In this document: in pieces, positions 39,771 through 49,381 of the stretch | How positions within the stretch are numbered: position 1 is the stretch's first letter | How the letters are laid out: each line of letters opens with the position of its first letter | Assembly (NCBI GenBank): GCA_937891785.1 | Contig: CALAGN010000071.1 | Span: 47,463 to 111,462, forward strand | DNA from: an uncultured Octadecabacter sp. | Lineage (GTDB): Bacteria > Pseudomonadota > Alphaproteobacteria > Rhodobacterales > Rhodobacteraceae | Length of the DNA stretch: 64,000 nt | Reading direction: 5' to 3' | The notes under the pieces: model-generated | The model's input: only the letters and a program-made list of their open reading frames with translations | The model's database searches: none | Told to the model about the DNA's origin: nothing | Made by a program: the position numbers and the translations under genes

Positions 39771-41156
39771 CTAGCTGGTAATTTGGGCATTTTGGCCAAG
39801 ACCTGCGCTGTCTTGCGCCAAGCCGGCATCAATTGCTGCGCGCGGCCATTCAACGACGACGATCGCCCCGCCAGGGCTCCCCGACAGCATACGCCCACCG
39901 CCGTTTGCAAAACTAAGCACCGCGCCAGAGCGTTCCAGTAGTGTCTTGGCAATGAATAGGCCAAGCCCCATGCCTTCATAGCCCGGTCGAGAGGTGCGAT
40001 CTTCGCGCCGCCGCCGTTGTCGCACGAACGGGTCACCGATGCGGCCGATCACGGACGACGGAAACCCTTCGCCATCGTCAGATATGCGCACGACAATGCT
40101 GTTTTCCGACCAGATCAACTCGATTCGGACAGCTGTCCGCGCAAAATCGACAGCATTCTGAACAAGGTTACGAAGTCCGTGGATGATTTCAGGGCGGCGA
40201 TAGATCTGCGGTTGGAGGTGTTCTTTGCCAGTCGCGGGAACCAAAACGTAACGCACATCCTTGCCACGGTTCATATGCGGCTCTGCGGCCTCTTTGACGA
40301 CAGTTTCAAGCGGCGCGCGGCGCAGATGTAGATCATCTTTGCCGGCCCGCCCCATCGAGCGCATGATGTTACCGCAACGTTCAGCCTGCTCACGGATCAG
40401 CGTGACATCCTCAAGCAAGTCTGGCTGGCCTGCCAATTCATCCATCAACTCGCTGCTGACAAGTTTGATTGTTGCAAGCGGTGTGCCAAGTTCATGTGCT
40501 GCAGCTGCGACAACGCCGCCAAGGTCTGTCAGCTTTTGTTCCCGCGCGAGAGCCATTTGCGAGGCCATCAGCGCATCGCGCATGGCGTTCGTTTCGGTGG
40601 TAATTTTGCGCGTATACAGAGCCTGAAACAGCACCCCGATCAACAGCGCGACCCATGATCCGAACAAGAACAAGCTGGGTAAAACCAATGGCATGCCGTC
40701 CGGCGCCAGAAGTGTAATATGGAATCGCGCGAGCAGCGAAACCGCGAGTATCGCAAGAACCGCCAAGAACGTCGCTGGACGAAACGGTAGGATCGTCGCG
40801 CCGATCGTCACTGGCGCGAGAAGAAGAAGCGCAAACGGGTTGTTCAATCCACCTGTCAGATAAAGCAGCAATGCCAACTGCAAGATGTCGAATACCAACA
40901 TCATCGTGGCCTCTATGACCGTTAGGCGCTTGCTTTCTGCGTAAAGGAACATCGCAAATAGATTGCCGACGACCGATGCGCCCACCGTCATCGCCGCTGG
41001 CCCGATTGCAAGCTGAAGGCCAAAGATCTGCGTTGCAACAAAAAGCGCTATAATCTGGCCCCCAACCGCAAACCATCGCAAGATCACAAGCGTGCGAAGC
41101 CGCACCCAATTTCCTCGACCTTGGGCCGAGAACATATCAAAGTCAGTTTGTGTCAT
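39771..41156 (-). CDS. regB: Redox sensor histidine kinase RegB (PrrB)
   Basis: Membrane kinase that senses redox through the quinone pool and phosphorylates RegA, which controls respiration, photosynthesis, and carbon and nitrogen fixation genes in relatives. The 461-residue product has six hydrophobic segments (about 25-180), the quinone-binding heptad GGLNNPF at 102-108, the H-box AAAAHELGTPLATIK (His221), the redox Cys in EQAERCGNIM (Cys261), and ATPase motifs EGMGLGLFIAKTLLERS. These correspond to His225 and Cys265 of R. capsulatus RegB. The ATG of MTQTDFDMF is used. Divergent from senC. Confidence 0.95.
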   Translation of the reverse strand: MTQTDFDMFSAQGRGNWVRLRTLVILRWFAVGGQIIALFVATQIFGLQLAIGPAAMTVGASVVGNLFAMFLYAESKRLTVIEATMMLVFDILQLALLLYLTGGLNNPFALLLLAPVTIGATILPFRPATFLAVLAILAVSLLARFHITLLAPDGMPLVLPSLFLFGSWVALLIGVLFQALYTRKITTETNAMRDALMASQMALAREQKLTDLGGVVAAAAHELGTPLATIKLVSSELMDELAGQPDLLEDVTLIREQAERCGNIMRSMGRAGKDDLHLRRAPLETVVKEAAEPHMNRGKDVRYVLVPATGKEHLQPQIYRRPEIIHGLRNLVQNAVDFARTAVRIELIWSENSIVVRISDDGEGFPSSVIGRIGDPFVRQRRRREDRTSRPGYEGMGLGLFIAKTLLERSGAVLSFANGGGRMLSGSPGGAIVVVEWPRAAIDAGLAQDSAGLGQNAQITS

Positions 41157-41246
41157 TGTGCCGCCTTTGGATGCGTCAAGCTGGACCATTGTTATTTGTG
41201 TTGGAGCAGTCGATCAATGCGCGAAACCAAAAACGGAGCTGATCAA

Positions 41247-41864
41247 ATGAGTAAAGCTATTGCCATATCCGCTGGTGTTGCCGTCGTTGCCCTTGTTGGT
41301 GGTGCACTGGCCATGTCTTCTATTTTCGCGCCTGCTGATCGCTTTGCCGCTTGTCGTGCCAGTCAGGTTGCGGGTGGCGATATTGGTGGGCCGTTCACAC
41401 TGGTTGATGAAAATGGCGTGACGGTGACCGATCAAGACGTGATCACCGGCCCGACGCTTGTCTATTTTGGGTATACATTCTGCCCTGATGTTTGCCCGCT
41501 TGATAACATGCGCAATGCCTTGGCGATTCACGAACTGGATGAACGCGGTGTCGAGGTCACGCCAGTCTTTATTTCGATCGACCCTGCGCGCGACACACCT
41601 GAACTTCTTAAGGGTTTCACTGACAATTTTCACGAGCGGATGATCGGGCTTAGCGGAACCGAGGAACAGGTTGCCGGCGCCTCGCGGGCGTATCGCACAT
41701 ACTTTGCCAAGCAAGACAGCGACGACCCAGATTACTACCTCATGGATCATACAACGATGTCTTATCTGGTGTTTCCCGAGTACGGATTTGTCGAGTTTTT
41801 CCGCCGGGATGTGACGCCTGAAGACATGGCTGACCGGCTTGAGTGCTTTGTAGAGGCGTCCTAG
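41247..41864 (+). CDS. senC: SCO1/SenC (PrrC) copper chaperone for cytochrome oxidase
   Basis: A 205-residue membrane-anchored thioredoxin-fold copper chaperone. It has an N-terminal anchor (AIAISAGVAVVALVGGALAM), the copper motif YTFCPDVCPLD and the conserved His in LMDHTTMSYLV. It helps assemble cytochrome oxidase Cu centres and in Rhodobacter affects RegBA signalling. GGAG-8-ATG supports the chosen start. It lies between regB and regA, as in Rhodobacter. Confidence 0.94.
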   Translation: MSKAIAISAGVAVVALVGGALAMSSIFAPADRFAACRASQVAGGDIGGPFTLVDENGVTVTDQDVITGPTLVYFGYTFCPDVCPLDNMRNALAIHELDERGVEVTPVFISIDPARDTPELLKGFTDNFHERMIGLSGTEEQVAGASRAYRTYFAKQDSDDPDYYLMDHTTMSYLVFPEYGFVEFFRRDVTPEDMADRLECFVEAS

Positions 41865-41928
41865 GTTAATTGACCCGACCCATATGGCGGGCTACCTGTA
41901 GTTAGAAACGACGTGAGCGGGTAAATTA

Positions 41929-42477
41929 ATGACGGATCTGGATGAAATTGGCCCCGACAAAACGCTATTGCTTGTCGATGATGATGAACCCTTTTTACGA
42001 CGGCTAGCGAAAGCCATGGAAAAGCGCGGTTTTTCTGTAGAAACGGCTGGTTCCGTTGCTGCGGGCAAAGCGATTGCGACCGCCCGCCCCCCGGCATTCG
42101 CAGTCGTTGATTTGCGCCTTGAAGACGGGAATGGCCTTGATGTGGTTGAAGTCCTGCGCGAACGGCGTGCCGATAGCCGGATCGTGGTTCTTACCGGCTA
42201 TGGTGCGATTGCGACGGCCGTTGCCGCTGTCAAAATCGGTGCGATTGATTATTTGTCCAAACCTGCCGATGCTGCCGACGTCATGAATGCGCTGCTGGCG
42301 ACTGGTAACAAGCTACCGCCGCCCCCCGAAAATCCGATGAGCGCGGATCGCGTGCGTTGGGAGCATATCCAGCGCGTTTACGAACTATGTGACCGTAATG
42401 TAAGCGAAACCGCGCGTCGCCTGAACATGCACCGACGGACACTACAACGGATTTTGGCGAAACGTAGCCCGCGCTAG
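41929..42477 (+). CDS. regA: Response regulator RegA (PrrA/ActR)
   Basis: A 182-residue response regulator phosphorylated by RegB. The receiver domain has LLLVDDDEPFLRRLAKAME, the phosphoacceptor Asp61 in AVVDLRLEDGNGLDV, VVLTGYGAIATAV and YLSKPAD. After a proline-rich linker (KLPPPPENP) comes the Fis-type DNA-binding helix-turn-helix VSETARRLNMHRRTLQRIL. It follows senC after 64 bases and is convergent with the HD-domain gene. Confidence 0.97.
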   Translation: MTDLDEIGPDKTLLLVDDDEPFLRRLAKAMEKRGFSVETAGSVAAGKAIATARPPAFAVVDLRLEDGNGLDVVEVLRERRADSRIVVLTGYGAIATAVAAVKIGAIDYLSKPADAADVMNALLATGNKLPPPPENPMSADRVRWEHIQRVYELCDRNVSETARRLNMHRRTLQRILAKRSPR

Positions 42478-42492
42478 CGGGTGCGCGATGCT

Positions 42493-43083
42493 TCAAAGCA
42501 ACGCTAGCAATTGGGCATGCCGGGCCGTAAAGTCATTGCGGACATCGACAGGCGCGCGAAGCCGGATTTTGCAGCTTTCGGCAAGGTAAGGGTCGGGTTT
42601 GCCAAAGAACTTATCCGCTTCGGCAATCGTAAATCCGGCAATCTGGGTTGCCTCAAGCCACGCGCTGATCTTGTCAGCCTTCTTTATTTGTTTCTTTACG
42701 GCAACTGGAACCTGTGCCGGCAATCCAAACCTGATATAAATCGCGGCCATTAATCGGTCGTCCAAGGCGCCATAGCCTGGACCCACAGACGCTTTTACCG
42801 GACTAATCATATCGCCGATAACATATTCAGGGGCATCATGAAGCAGCGCCGCAAGACGCCATTTCACAGCGGATTTGGGGTTCAAGAGGGAATAGATAAC
42901 TTCGACCAGAAGCGAGTGTTCGGCGACCGAATAGGCGAAATCACCGAACGTCTGACCGTTCCAGCGGGCGACAAAGGCCAGCCCGTGCGCGATATCTTCA
43001 ACTTCGATATCCATCGGAGTCGGGTCCAGCAGATCAAGCCGTCGCCCCGAGAGCATCCGTTGCCATGCGCGTGGTTGTTTCAT
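42493..43083 (-). CDS. HD-domain phosphohydrolase, YfbR-like
   Basis: A 196-residue HD-domain protein with AEHSLLVEVIYSLL and AALLHDAPEYVIGDMISPVK, the metal-binding His and His-Asp of the HD superfamily. This resembles YfbR, which removes phosphate from deoxynucleoside 5'-monophosphates; substrate unproven here. The ORF track gives 333 residues; the first 137 have no family character and run into ahcY, so I start at MKQPRAWQRM. Divergent from ahcY. Confidence 0.88.
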   Translation of the reverse strand: MKQPRAWQRMLSGRRLDLLDPTPMDIEVEDIAHGLAFVARWNGQTFGDFAYSVAEHSLLVEVIYSLLNPKSAVKWRLAALLHDAPEYVIGDMISPVKASVGPGYGALDDRLMAAIYIRFGLPAQVPVAVKKQIKKADKISAWLEATQIAGFTIAEADKFFGKPDPYLAESCKIRLRAPVDVRNDFTARHAQLLALL

Positions 43084-43208
43084 TTTATTTGGATAGCACA
43101 TGCCGCTGGCGTTGCAATCAATCATGGGTGACCATTTGCCGCCGAGATTGCCTAACCAGGTGTGCGATGTTATGGGCCACCCGATAGATGAATGCAGGAG
43201 CAGCCAAG

Positions 43209-44597
43209 ATGGCAAATGACTATATCGTAAAGGACATTGCGCTTGCCGCATTTGGCCGCAAAGAGCTTGACATCGCCGAAACAGAGATGCCGGGCCTGAT
43301 GGCCTGCCGCGCCGAGTTTGGTGAAACCAAGCCGTTGACGGGAGCGCGCATCGTTGGATCGCTTCACATGACGATCCAGACCGCCGTGCTGATCGAAACG
43401 CTTGTCGTTCTTGGTGCCGATGTGCGCTGGGCGTCTTGCAACATCTTTTCGACGCAGGACCACGCAGCGGCAGCAATTGCCGAAGGCGGCACACCCGTTT
43501 TCGCGATCAAAGGCCAGTCGCTGGAAGAGCATTGGGATTATCTGGACAAGTCATTCATGTTCCCCGAAGGCGCGAATATGATCTTGGACGATGGTGGCGA
43601 TGCGACGCTCTACATCTTGCTTGGTGCACGGATGGAAGCCGGTGAAGACGTGCTGTCAGTTCCAGGCTCGGAAGAAGAAGTTGCGATCAAAGCGCAGATT
43701 AAAAAGCGCATTGCAGAGACACCCGGATGGTTTGCAAAAACCAAGGCCGCCATTCAGGGCGTGTCCGAGGAAACGACGACGGGCGTTCACCGTCTTTACG
43801 ATCTGCACAAGAATGGCCAGCTGCCGTTTCCTGCGATCAACGTGAATGACAGCGTTACGAAATCAAAGTTCGACAATAAATACGGCTGCAAAGAGAGCCT
43901 CGTAGACGGCATTCGCCGCGCGACCGACACGATGATGGCTGGTAAAGTTGCTGTTGTGATGGGCTACGGCGATGTTGGCAAAGGCTCGGCTGCGTCGCTT
44001 TCTGGCGCGGGTGCCCGCGTGAAAGTTACCGAGGTCGATCCGATTTGCGCATTGCAAGCCGCCATGGACGGGTTCGAGGTTGTTCTGCTGGAAGATGTCG
44101 TCGCAACTGCCGACATTTTCATCACAACGACCGGCAACAAAGACGTCATCCGGATCGAGCATTTGCGCGAAATGAAGGATATGGCGATCGTCGGTAACAT
44201 CGGCCACTTCGATAACGAAATTCAGGTTGCCGCGTTGAAGAACCACAAGTGGACCAACATCAAAGAACAGGTCGATATGATCGAGATGCCGAACGGCAAT
44301 CGCCTGATCTTGCTATCCGAAGGTCGTTTGCTGAACCTTGGCAACGCCACGGGACACCCGTCGTTCGTGATGTCAGCGTCGTTTACCAACCAAGTTCTGG
44401 CGCAGATCGAATTGTGGACCAAGGGTGATGACTACCAGCCGGGTGTCTACATCCTGCCAAAGGCTTTGGACGAAAAAGTTGCGCGCCTGCATCTGGACCG
44501 GATCGGCGTAAAGCTGTCCAAACTTAACGCTGAACAGGCTGCCTATATCGGCGTATCGCCAGACGGGCCGTTTAAACCCGAGCATTACCGGTACTAA
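43209..44597 (+). CDS. ahcY: S-adenosylhomocysteine hydrolase
   Basis: Splits SAH into homocysteine and adenosine, clearing the product inhibitor of methyltransferases. The 462-residue product has [30 protein letters not shown], the NAD-binding [20 protein letters not shown], and the C-terminal PFKPEHYRY. The ATG of [10 protein letters not shown] has AGGAG at 9 bases; the track start is 7 codons earlier. Placement beside regA is also known in Rhodobacter. Confidence 0.98.
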   Translation: MANDYIVKDIALAAFGRKELDIAETEMPGLMACRAEFGETKPLTGARIVGSLHMTIQTAVLIETLVVLGADVRWASCNIFSTQDHAAAAIAEGGTPVFAIKGQSLEEHWDYLDKSFMFPEGANMILDDGGDATLYILLGARMEAGEDVLSVPGSEEEVAIKAQIKKRIAETPGWFAKTKAAIQGVSEETTTGVHRLYDLHKNGQLPFPAINVNDSVTKSKFDNKYGCKESLVDGIRRATDTMMAGKVAVVMGYGDVGKGSAASLSGAGARVKVTEVDPICALQAAMDGFEVVLLEDVVATADIFITTTGNKDVIRIEHLREMKDMAIVGNIGHFDNEIQVAALKNHKWTNIKEQVDMIEMPNGNRLILLSEGRLLNLGNATGHPSFVMSASFTNQVLAQIELWTKGDDYQPGVYILPKALDEKVARLHLDRIGVKLSKLNAEQAAYIGVSPDGPFKPEHYRY

Positions 44598-44634
44598 TCT
44601 GGCGTCAAACCGATGCCTGATGACCGTGATACAT

Positions 44635-44665
44635 AAAACCGCCCCAATACGTTTGGGGCGGTTTT
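44635..44665 (+). terminator. Intrinsic terminator of ahcY
   Basis: AAAACCGCCCCAA ... TTGGGGCGGTTTT: a 13-bp perfect stem with a 5-base loop (TACGT), ending in TTTT, 38 bases past the ahcY stop. Confidence 0.92.
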
Positions 44666-44744
44666 GCGTTATACTTCCACCCGATTGTAGCAGCCAGCAT
44701 GCAGACGGCTTCCATCTGCAATCGCGCGGATGCGATGGCTGTTG

Positions 44745-45350
44745 TTAGGACGTTAGGGATGAAACAAAGCCTTCGCGAATGACATCTGGATCATAGGCTT
44801 TGCGGCTAAAAACTTGGCGAACCAGCGGGGCGAAATGTTCTAGCGGAAGCGCGTCATAGTTGGGATCGAATGATGACTGATCCCAACGCTCACAGAACGC
44901 AGCGCAACTTTGAAAGCAGGCGTGATCCTTGAACTGGTCACGTGCGTCGCGGTCCCAGCCATAGTGATGCGCGTAATACAGCATCTGGAAAATACCGTGA
45001 TGTTCAACGGCCCACGCAACATCCCAGCGCACGAATGGCCGGATTACCTCGGCTGAAAAACGGTCGTGGTTTTGCGGGGCGAGCCCGTCACCGATATCGT
45101 GCAGCAGCGTGCCAACAACCCAATCAATATCAGCGCCATCACGCTGCGCACGCGTGGCCGATTGCAGACCATGATCAAGTCGCGTGATCGGATAACCCTC
45201 GAGCGAAACGTCGCCTTGGCGGCGCAATTCGTCCATGATCCGATCAGCCGTCATCGCAAGATACGGCTTTTCAAGCGTCTCGAGTAGCGCGTAGTCTTCG
45301 CGGGTGCCGTCTTTCATTTGAGTAAAGCTGACTGTTTTTGAGTTGGTCAT
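44745..45350 (-). CDS. HD-domain protein, possible diiron oxygenase of the PhnZ/MIOX-like group
   Basis: A 201-residue HD-domain protein. Candidate metal ligands are His60 (ITRLDHGLQSAT), His84-Asp85 (TLLHDIGDGL), His95 (PQNHDRFSA) and His117/His118 (AVEHHGIFQM), with a late Asp-rich CERWDQSSFDPNYD. This spacing of an early His, an HD pair and two further His resembles the PhnZ and inositol-oxygenase HD enzymes rather than nucleotide phosphohydrolases. I did not find phosphonate genes next to it. GGGAG-7-ATG supports MTNSKTVSF; the track adds eight residues. Confidence 0.72.
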   Translation of the reverse strand: MTNSKTVSFTQMKDGTREDYALLETLEKPYLAMTADRIMDELRRQGDVSLEGYPITRLDHGLQSATRAQRDGADIDWVVGTLLHDIGDGLAPQNHDRFSAEVIRPFVRWDVAWAVEHHGIFQMLYYAHHYGWDRDARDQFKDHACFQSCAAFCERWDQSSFDPNYDALPLEHFAPLVRQVFSRKAYDPDVIREGFVSSLTS

Positions 45351-45535
45351 CTGGAAGCTCCCAGTATTTCGCATCGTGAATTATAATGTCAAATGCGGGC
45401 GATTGGCGATGCTATCAGTGAGGTGACTAGCGACGATTTCCCCCTGATTTTCCTTTACTGGGCGCCCGTTGTCGCCTTAACTTTGCCCAGCGCCGCAAAA
45501 TCGCGGCCGGATGCATCATTGGTGGGAGATTTCAA

Positions 45536-45877
45536 ATGGGCAAGAGAGACGATCTGATCGCGCAGTATGCCGACGATCTTAAGAACAAATGCGGTATGAC
45601 CCCTGACATGGCCCTTCTGACGAAGGTCACAATCGGATGCGGTCCTGCGATCTATAACGCGGATGCCTCGACAGTTGCTGGTAGCCAACCCAGCGAACTT
45701 GAGACCGTCAAAGAAAACTACCTGAAAAAGAAGCTGGGCCTCGCTGACGGCCCCGAGCTGATGGAAGGGATCAATTCCGCGCTGCAAACCTATGGTCAGT
45801 CTGAACGCAACAAGTATCGCGCAGTCGTTTACTATATGCTGACCAAGCACTTTGGCAAAGAATCCGCCTACGGTTAA
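45536..45877 (+). CDS. DUF2853 family small protein
   Basis: A 113-residue protein that matches the DUF2853 pattern: GKRDDLIAQYADDLKNKCG, then VTIGCGPAIYNADAST, then NYLKKKLGL and RAVVYYMLTKHFGKE. Function unknown. GGGAG-7-ATG supports the start. Ends before a terminator. Confidence 0.85.
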   Translation: MGKRDDLIAQYADDLKNKCGMTPDMALLTKVTIGCGPAIYNADASTVAGSQPSELETVKENYLKKKLGLADGPELMEGINSALQTYGQSERNKYRAVVYYMLTKHFGKESAYG

Positions 45878-45901
45878 CCCCAAGACGGATACCTATGTAA
45901 G

Positions 45902-45927
45902 CGCCCACCCTTATGGGAGGGCGTTTT
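45902..45927 (+). terminator. Intrinsic terminator of the DUF2853 gene
   Basis: CGCCC-A-CCC-TTAT-GGG-A-GGGCG with a single A-A mismatch in an 8-bp stem, followed by TTTT, 24 bases past the stop. Confidence 0.85.
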
Positions 45928-46002
45928 GCATTTTAAACAAGTCTTACGGGCTATTCCTTTGCGTCGACTCGCCACTTTGGGTTATCAGAACCTAAGGCCA
46001 GT

Positions 46003-46059
46003 ATGGCCCGGACCAGAATTTCATATACGTGTGTGGTGGCTATGGGAGCACGCGGGTGA
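46003..46059 (+). CDS. Possible 18-codon ORF
   Basis: ATG to TGA encodes MARTRISYTCVVAMGARG, with TAAGG 5-6 bases ahead of the ATG and a strong hairpin starting within one base of the stop. Not in the ORF track. It lies between two terminators, where a transcript of its own would be expected. No homologue recognised, so this may be chance inside a small RNA. Confidence 0.35.
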   Translation: MARTRISYTCVVAMGARG

Positions 46060-46102
46060 GAGAAAGGGTCTGGGCGTTATGCTTGGGCCCTTTCTCGCGT
46101 TT
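46060..46102 (+). terminator. Hairpin terminator of an independent short transcript
   Basis: GAGAAAGGG ... CCCTTTCTC, 9-bp perfect arms 19 bases apart, followed by GCGTTTT. The opposite strand has no T tract after the stem, so the direction is rightward. It is 133 bases beyond the DUF2853 terminator. Confidence 0.6.
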
Positions 46103-46497
46103 TAGAACAGCATCAAGACCAATCCCATGATCGCGCAACCAAATGTAGCATAGCCTGCGTCGATCACGGTCAATTTGAATGGTCGCATCCCATACGCGTT
46201 GTTGATCATGATCCACGGGCTTATGAAAAACAGCCCAATCCCCAAGCCCGACACCAGTCCCTTGCCCAGCGTCGTGATTTCAGCCAGCGCAAACGTGTGC
46301 CGCATCATGCCGGCAACAAGCAACATTGCGATACCAGCCATTATGAACGGAACGGGTGATCCGCCATCTTTGGGGCGCCCATCATTCCCGACCTCTATCC
46401 CGCTCGCTTCCATCCATGGCTTGGCGAGGATCATGTACCAAACCGCACCAAAGGCGAACCCCGCAAAAGCGGCGATAATCACTGACAAAAACTCCAT
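46102..46497 (-). CDS. DUF1761 family membrane protein
   Basis: A 131-residue protein with four predicted membrane segments: FLSVIIAAFAGFAFGAVWYM, PFIMAGIAMLLVAGMM, LVSGLGIGLFFISPWIMI and ATFGCAIMGLVLMLF. The VWYMILAKPWMEASG block is the DUF1761 pattern. Function unknown. The start is the ATG of MEFLSVII, preceded by GGAGGGAACG; the track's extra 32 residues are not membrane-like and run into the EVE gene's end. Confidence 0.82.
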   Translation of the reverse strand: MEFLSVIIAAFAGFAFGAVWYMILAKPWMEASGIEVGNDGRPKDGGSPVPFIMAGIAMLLVAGMMRHTFALAEITTLGKGLVSGLGIGLFFISPWIMINNAYGMRPFKLTVIDAGYATFGCAIMGLVLMLF

Positions 46498-46553
46498 CGT
46501 TCCCTCCTTGTTCAACTTCTGAAGGGAACTATGGCGACAAATTGTCACATTAT

Positions 46554-46973
46554 CTACGGTGTTGTTTGGCCGAGTGCACAAATGACCAACCACTGATCCT
46601 GACTCACCGGCTGCACCGACAGGCGTGAATTCTTGACGAGCACCATATCGGCCAACCGTTCATCTGCTTTGATCTGGTCCAACGCAACGGGCCGCACAAA
46701 GGGGCGCACGGCCTTTATATCAACGCAATCCCAGCGATCATCGTCAGTCGTGCTGTCAGGATGTGCTTGGGCGCAGACTTCAACAATCCCGACCACCGAC
46801 TTTTCCGTCTGGGAATGGTAAAAGAAACCCAAATCGCCGGCCTTCATTTCGCGCATGAAATTGCGTGCCTGATAGTTTCGCACGCCGTCCCATTCTTCGC
46901 CCGCGCTACCCTTGGCGGTCTGATCGTCCCAGCCCCAAGTAGAGGGCTCGGATTTGAATAACCAATAGGCCAT
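46554..46973 (-). CDS. EVE-domain protein
   Basis: A 139-residue EVE (PUA-like) domain: YWLFKSEPSTWGWDDQTAK, WDGVRNYQARNFMREMK, GDLGFFYHSQTEKSVVGIVE. These modules bind modified bases in DNA or RNA in characterised members. It is the last gene of tsaD-gpsA-yciI-EVE, overlapping the YciI stop by one base (TGATG). Confidence 0.93.
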   Translation of the reverse strand: MAYWLFKSEPSTWGWDDQTAKGSAGEEWDGVRNYQARNFMREMKAGDLGFFYHSQTEKSVVGIVEVCAQAHPDSTTDDDRWDCVDIKAVRPFVRPVALDQIKADERLADMVLVKNSRLSVQPVSQDQWLVICALGQTTP

Positions 46974-47245
46974 CAGCCGATAACCTTGTTCCAGTGCTCA
47001 AGCTGTACTTTCTCGAACAATCCTGCTTTGGCATAGGGATCATTGTCGGCCCAAGCCTGCGCAGCCGCCAGATCAGCGACATCCATCACGATTAGCGAGC
47101 CCGACATGACGCCATCGACGCCAACGAAAGGCCCTGCCATCTCGACGACACCGGTATGTGCGATATAGGCAAGATGGGCATCGCGATTGGCTTTGCGCAT
47201 GTCGATGTGGTCTTCTTTGTCTTTGGTGATCAGGGCAAAACGCAT
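46973..47245 (-). CDS. YciI-like protein
   Basis: A 90-residue ferredoxin-like protein of the YciI family: FALITKDKEDHIDMRKANRD, RDAHLAYIAHTGVVEMAGPF and WADNDPYAKAGLFEKVQL. The His-Asp pair of the family is present. The exact role is unknown. It starts 2 bases after the gpsA stop. Confidence 0.92.
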   Translation of the reverse strand: MRFALITKDKEDHIDMRKANRDAHLAYIAHTGVVEMAGPFVGVDGVMSGSLIVMDVADLAAAQAWADNDPYAKAGLFEKVQLEHWNKVIG

Positions 47246-47247
47246 CT

Positions 47248-48213
47248 TTATTCTTCCTTTAGGGGGCGCGACAGGAGTGTCTGCATCGCCTGCATTGCTG
47301 TCATTTCAGTGCTGACCAACCCGTTCACAACAGCGCAGATCGGAAGGTCGATATTTAGCTTTTTGGCTAACTTAGAGACTGCTTTTGCTGTCGCGGCACC
47401 CTCAACGGTGGTTGATGCATCAAAATCAGCGGCCTTACCGAGGGCAAAGCCATAGCGATAGTTACGTGACTGGTCGGACGTGCAGGTCAATGCAAGATCG
47501 CCAAAGCCTGACAGCCCAACCAGAGTATCGGGATGCGCATCAAAGGCTGCGGCAAGCCGTTGCATTTCTGCAAAGCCGCGCGTCATCAGGGCCGCGCGCG
47601 CGCTTTCCCCAAACCCGGCGCCCATGCAGGCCCCGCAGGCAATTGCCAACACGTTCTTGATCGCCCCACCAAGCTGTGCGCCCGCAATGTCGGTCGTGCG
47701 GTAAAGGCGAATTGTAGCGGTTGATAGCACGGCTTGCAGCATTTCGCCGGCGGCCTCTTGCGCGCAGGCCAATGTGAGGGCAGTCGGCAGACCGCGCGCG
47801 ATATCGCTCGCAAAGCTGGGTCCGGTTAGTGCCGCAGGCGTCGATTGAGGCACGAATCGCGCGATTAAATCGGCTGGCCCGTCGCCAGTCTCGATATCGA
47901 TGCCCTTGCAACAGCTTACCAACGACTTGCCGCGCAAACCGATCGCGTGTTCTTTAAGGAAGCCGCGCAAAGTCTGAGCAGGAATAGCCAAGAGCAGCAC
48001 ATCACAAGCAAAAGCGTCAGCAATATCGGCCGTTATGACCAAACTTCCTGGAAACTGGACACCGGCCAAGCGCCGCGTGTTCTCGCGCGCGCTCTGCATT
48101 TGTGCGACAGCATCATGATCGCGGGCCCATAGCGTTACGTGATCGCCGTTCGCCGACAATGCAATCGCGAGAGCCGTTCCAAACGCACCCGCGCCAATAA
48201 CTGCAATACTCAT
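47248..48213 (-). CDS. gpsA: Glycerol-3-phosphate dehydrogenase (NAD(P)+)
   Basis: Reduces dihydroxyacetone phosphate to sn-glycerol 3-phosphate for phospholipid synthesis. The 321-residue product has [16 protein letters not shown] (NAD-binding), [36 protein letters not shown] with the catalytic Lys, and [18 protein letters not shown]. Overlaps tsaD by 4 bases. Confidence 0.97.
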   Translation of the reverse strand: MSIAVIGAGAFGTALAIALSANGDHVTLWARDHDAVAQMQSARENTRRLAGVQFPGSLVITADIADAFACDVLLLAIPAQTLRGFLKEHAIGLRGKSLVSCCKGIDIETGDGPADLIARFVPQSTPAALTGPSFASDIARGLPTALTLACAQEAAGEMLQAVLSTATIRLYRTTDIAGAQLGGAIKNVLAIACGACMGAGFGESARAALMTRGFAEMQRLAAAFDAHPDTLVGLSGFGDLALTCTSDQSRNYRYGFALGKAADFDASTTVEGAATAKAVSKLAKKLNIDLPICAVVNGLVSTEMTAMQAMQTLLSRPLKEE

Positions 48214-49304
48214 GCCTTTGCCCCCTTCTTACCGGACCCTAGCAGCGCTGGACTTGTCTTGTCCAAGGGCCATCGAGGTCGCGCCGAAAGGGTCAAATCA
48301 TCTTGTGCGCCCAGCGCGAACCGCGCAAGGCCCGCATAGGCAATCATCGCCCCATTATCGGTGCAAAGCGCGAGCGGCGGAGCGACGAATTCAGTCTCTA
48401 ACTTGGCGCAAACAGCATTCAAAGCGGTTCTGATTGCGGTGTTCGCGGCAACCCCGCCAGCAACGGCAAAGACAGGTCGCGTCGGGTTCAAGGCAAGGTA
48501 AATCTCAAGCGCACGGCGTGACTTTTCAGCAAGAACGTCGGCAACGGCCTCTTGAAAGCTGGCACAAAGATCGTGGCGGTCCTGTTTTGGCAATCCACCG
48601 TGTTCATTGACGACCCCGTCACGAGCACGAAGCAGGGCGGTCTTGAGGCCCGAAAAAGACATGTCGCAACCGGGCCGATCCAGTAACGGGCGGGGCAGCT
48701 TGTATTTGCCTGGGTTACCGTTACGCGCAGTCGCCTCGACCGAAGGACCACCAGGTTGGGGCAGCGCCAAAAGACGCGCGGTCTTATCGAATGCTTCGCC
48801 GGGGGCGTCGTCGATTGTGCTGCCAAGCCGACGATAGGTCTCTGGCCCCTCAACCAGTAGAAACTGACAATGGCCGCCCGAAACAAGCAACATCAAATAT
48901 GGAAAGGCCACACCATCCGTCAGACGCGGTGTAAGCGCGTGCCCGGCAAGATGGTTCACTCCTATCAGGGGCTTGCCGGTCGCAGCACTGAGACCTTTGG
49001 CGCACATCACACCCGACAGGACGCCCCCAATAAGGCCCGGGCCAGCGGTGACGGCAATCGCATCAATCGCGTCAAGGGTGATGCCGGCTTGCTGCAAGGC
49101 GTCTTCGACGCAGTAGTCAATCTTTTCGGCATGCGCCCGTGCTGCGATTTCTGGCACGACCCCGCCGAAATCCGCGTGCAAAGTTGTTTGTTCGAACACG
49201 ACCGACGACAGAATTTGCGCCCTGTCCGGTGTACCGCGCACAACTGCTGCTGCCGTGTCGTCGCAGCTGCTCTCAATACCAAGGATTGTCAGTTCTGCGG
49301 TCAT
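48210..49304 (-). CDS. tsaD: tRNA N6-threonylcarbamoyltransferase TsaD
   Basis: Transfers threonylcarbamoyl to A37 of ANN-decoding tRNAs. The 364-residue product has [32 protein letters not shown], the metal-binding [14 protein letters not shown] and [15 protein letters not shown]. First gene of the leftward operon and divergent from hemD. Its partner TsaE is in the DivL operon. Confidence 0.97.
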   Translation of the reverse strand: MTAELTILGIESSCDDTAAAVVRGTPDRAQILSSVVFEQTTLHADFGGVVPEIAARAHAEKIDYCVEDALQQAGITLDAIDAIAVTAGPGLIGGVLSGVMCAKGLSAATGKPLIGVNHLAGHALTPRLTDGVAFPYLMLLVSGGHCQFLLVEGPETYRRLGSTIDDAPGEAFDKTARLLALPQPGGPSVEATARNGNPGKYKLPRPLLDRPGCDMSFSGLKTALLRARDGVVNEHGGLPKQDRHDLCASFQEAVADVLAEKSRRALEIYLALNPTRPVFAVAGGVAANTAIRTALNAVCAKLETEFVAPPLALCTDNGAMIAYAGLARFALGAQDDLTLSARPRWPLDKTSPALLGSGKKGAKA

Positions 49305-49381
49305 TGCGGGTTCCGGTTGCGCCTTTGTCCTTGGCAGGTAACACTCAGTCGTTCCGCAAACAATGGCGCGAGGGGGTGCAA

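Noticed and set aside
43084-43208. Possible SAH riboswitch ahead of ahcY
   Set aside because: I looked for the conserved SAH aptamer core and pairing stems and found none in the 125 bases.
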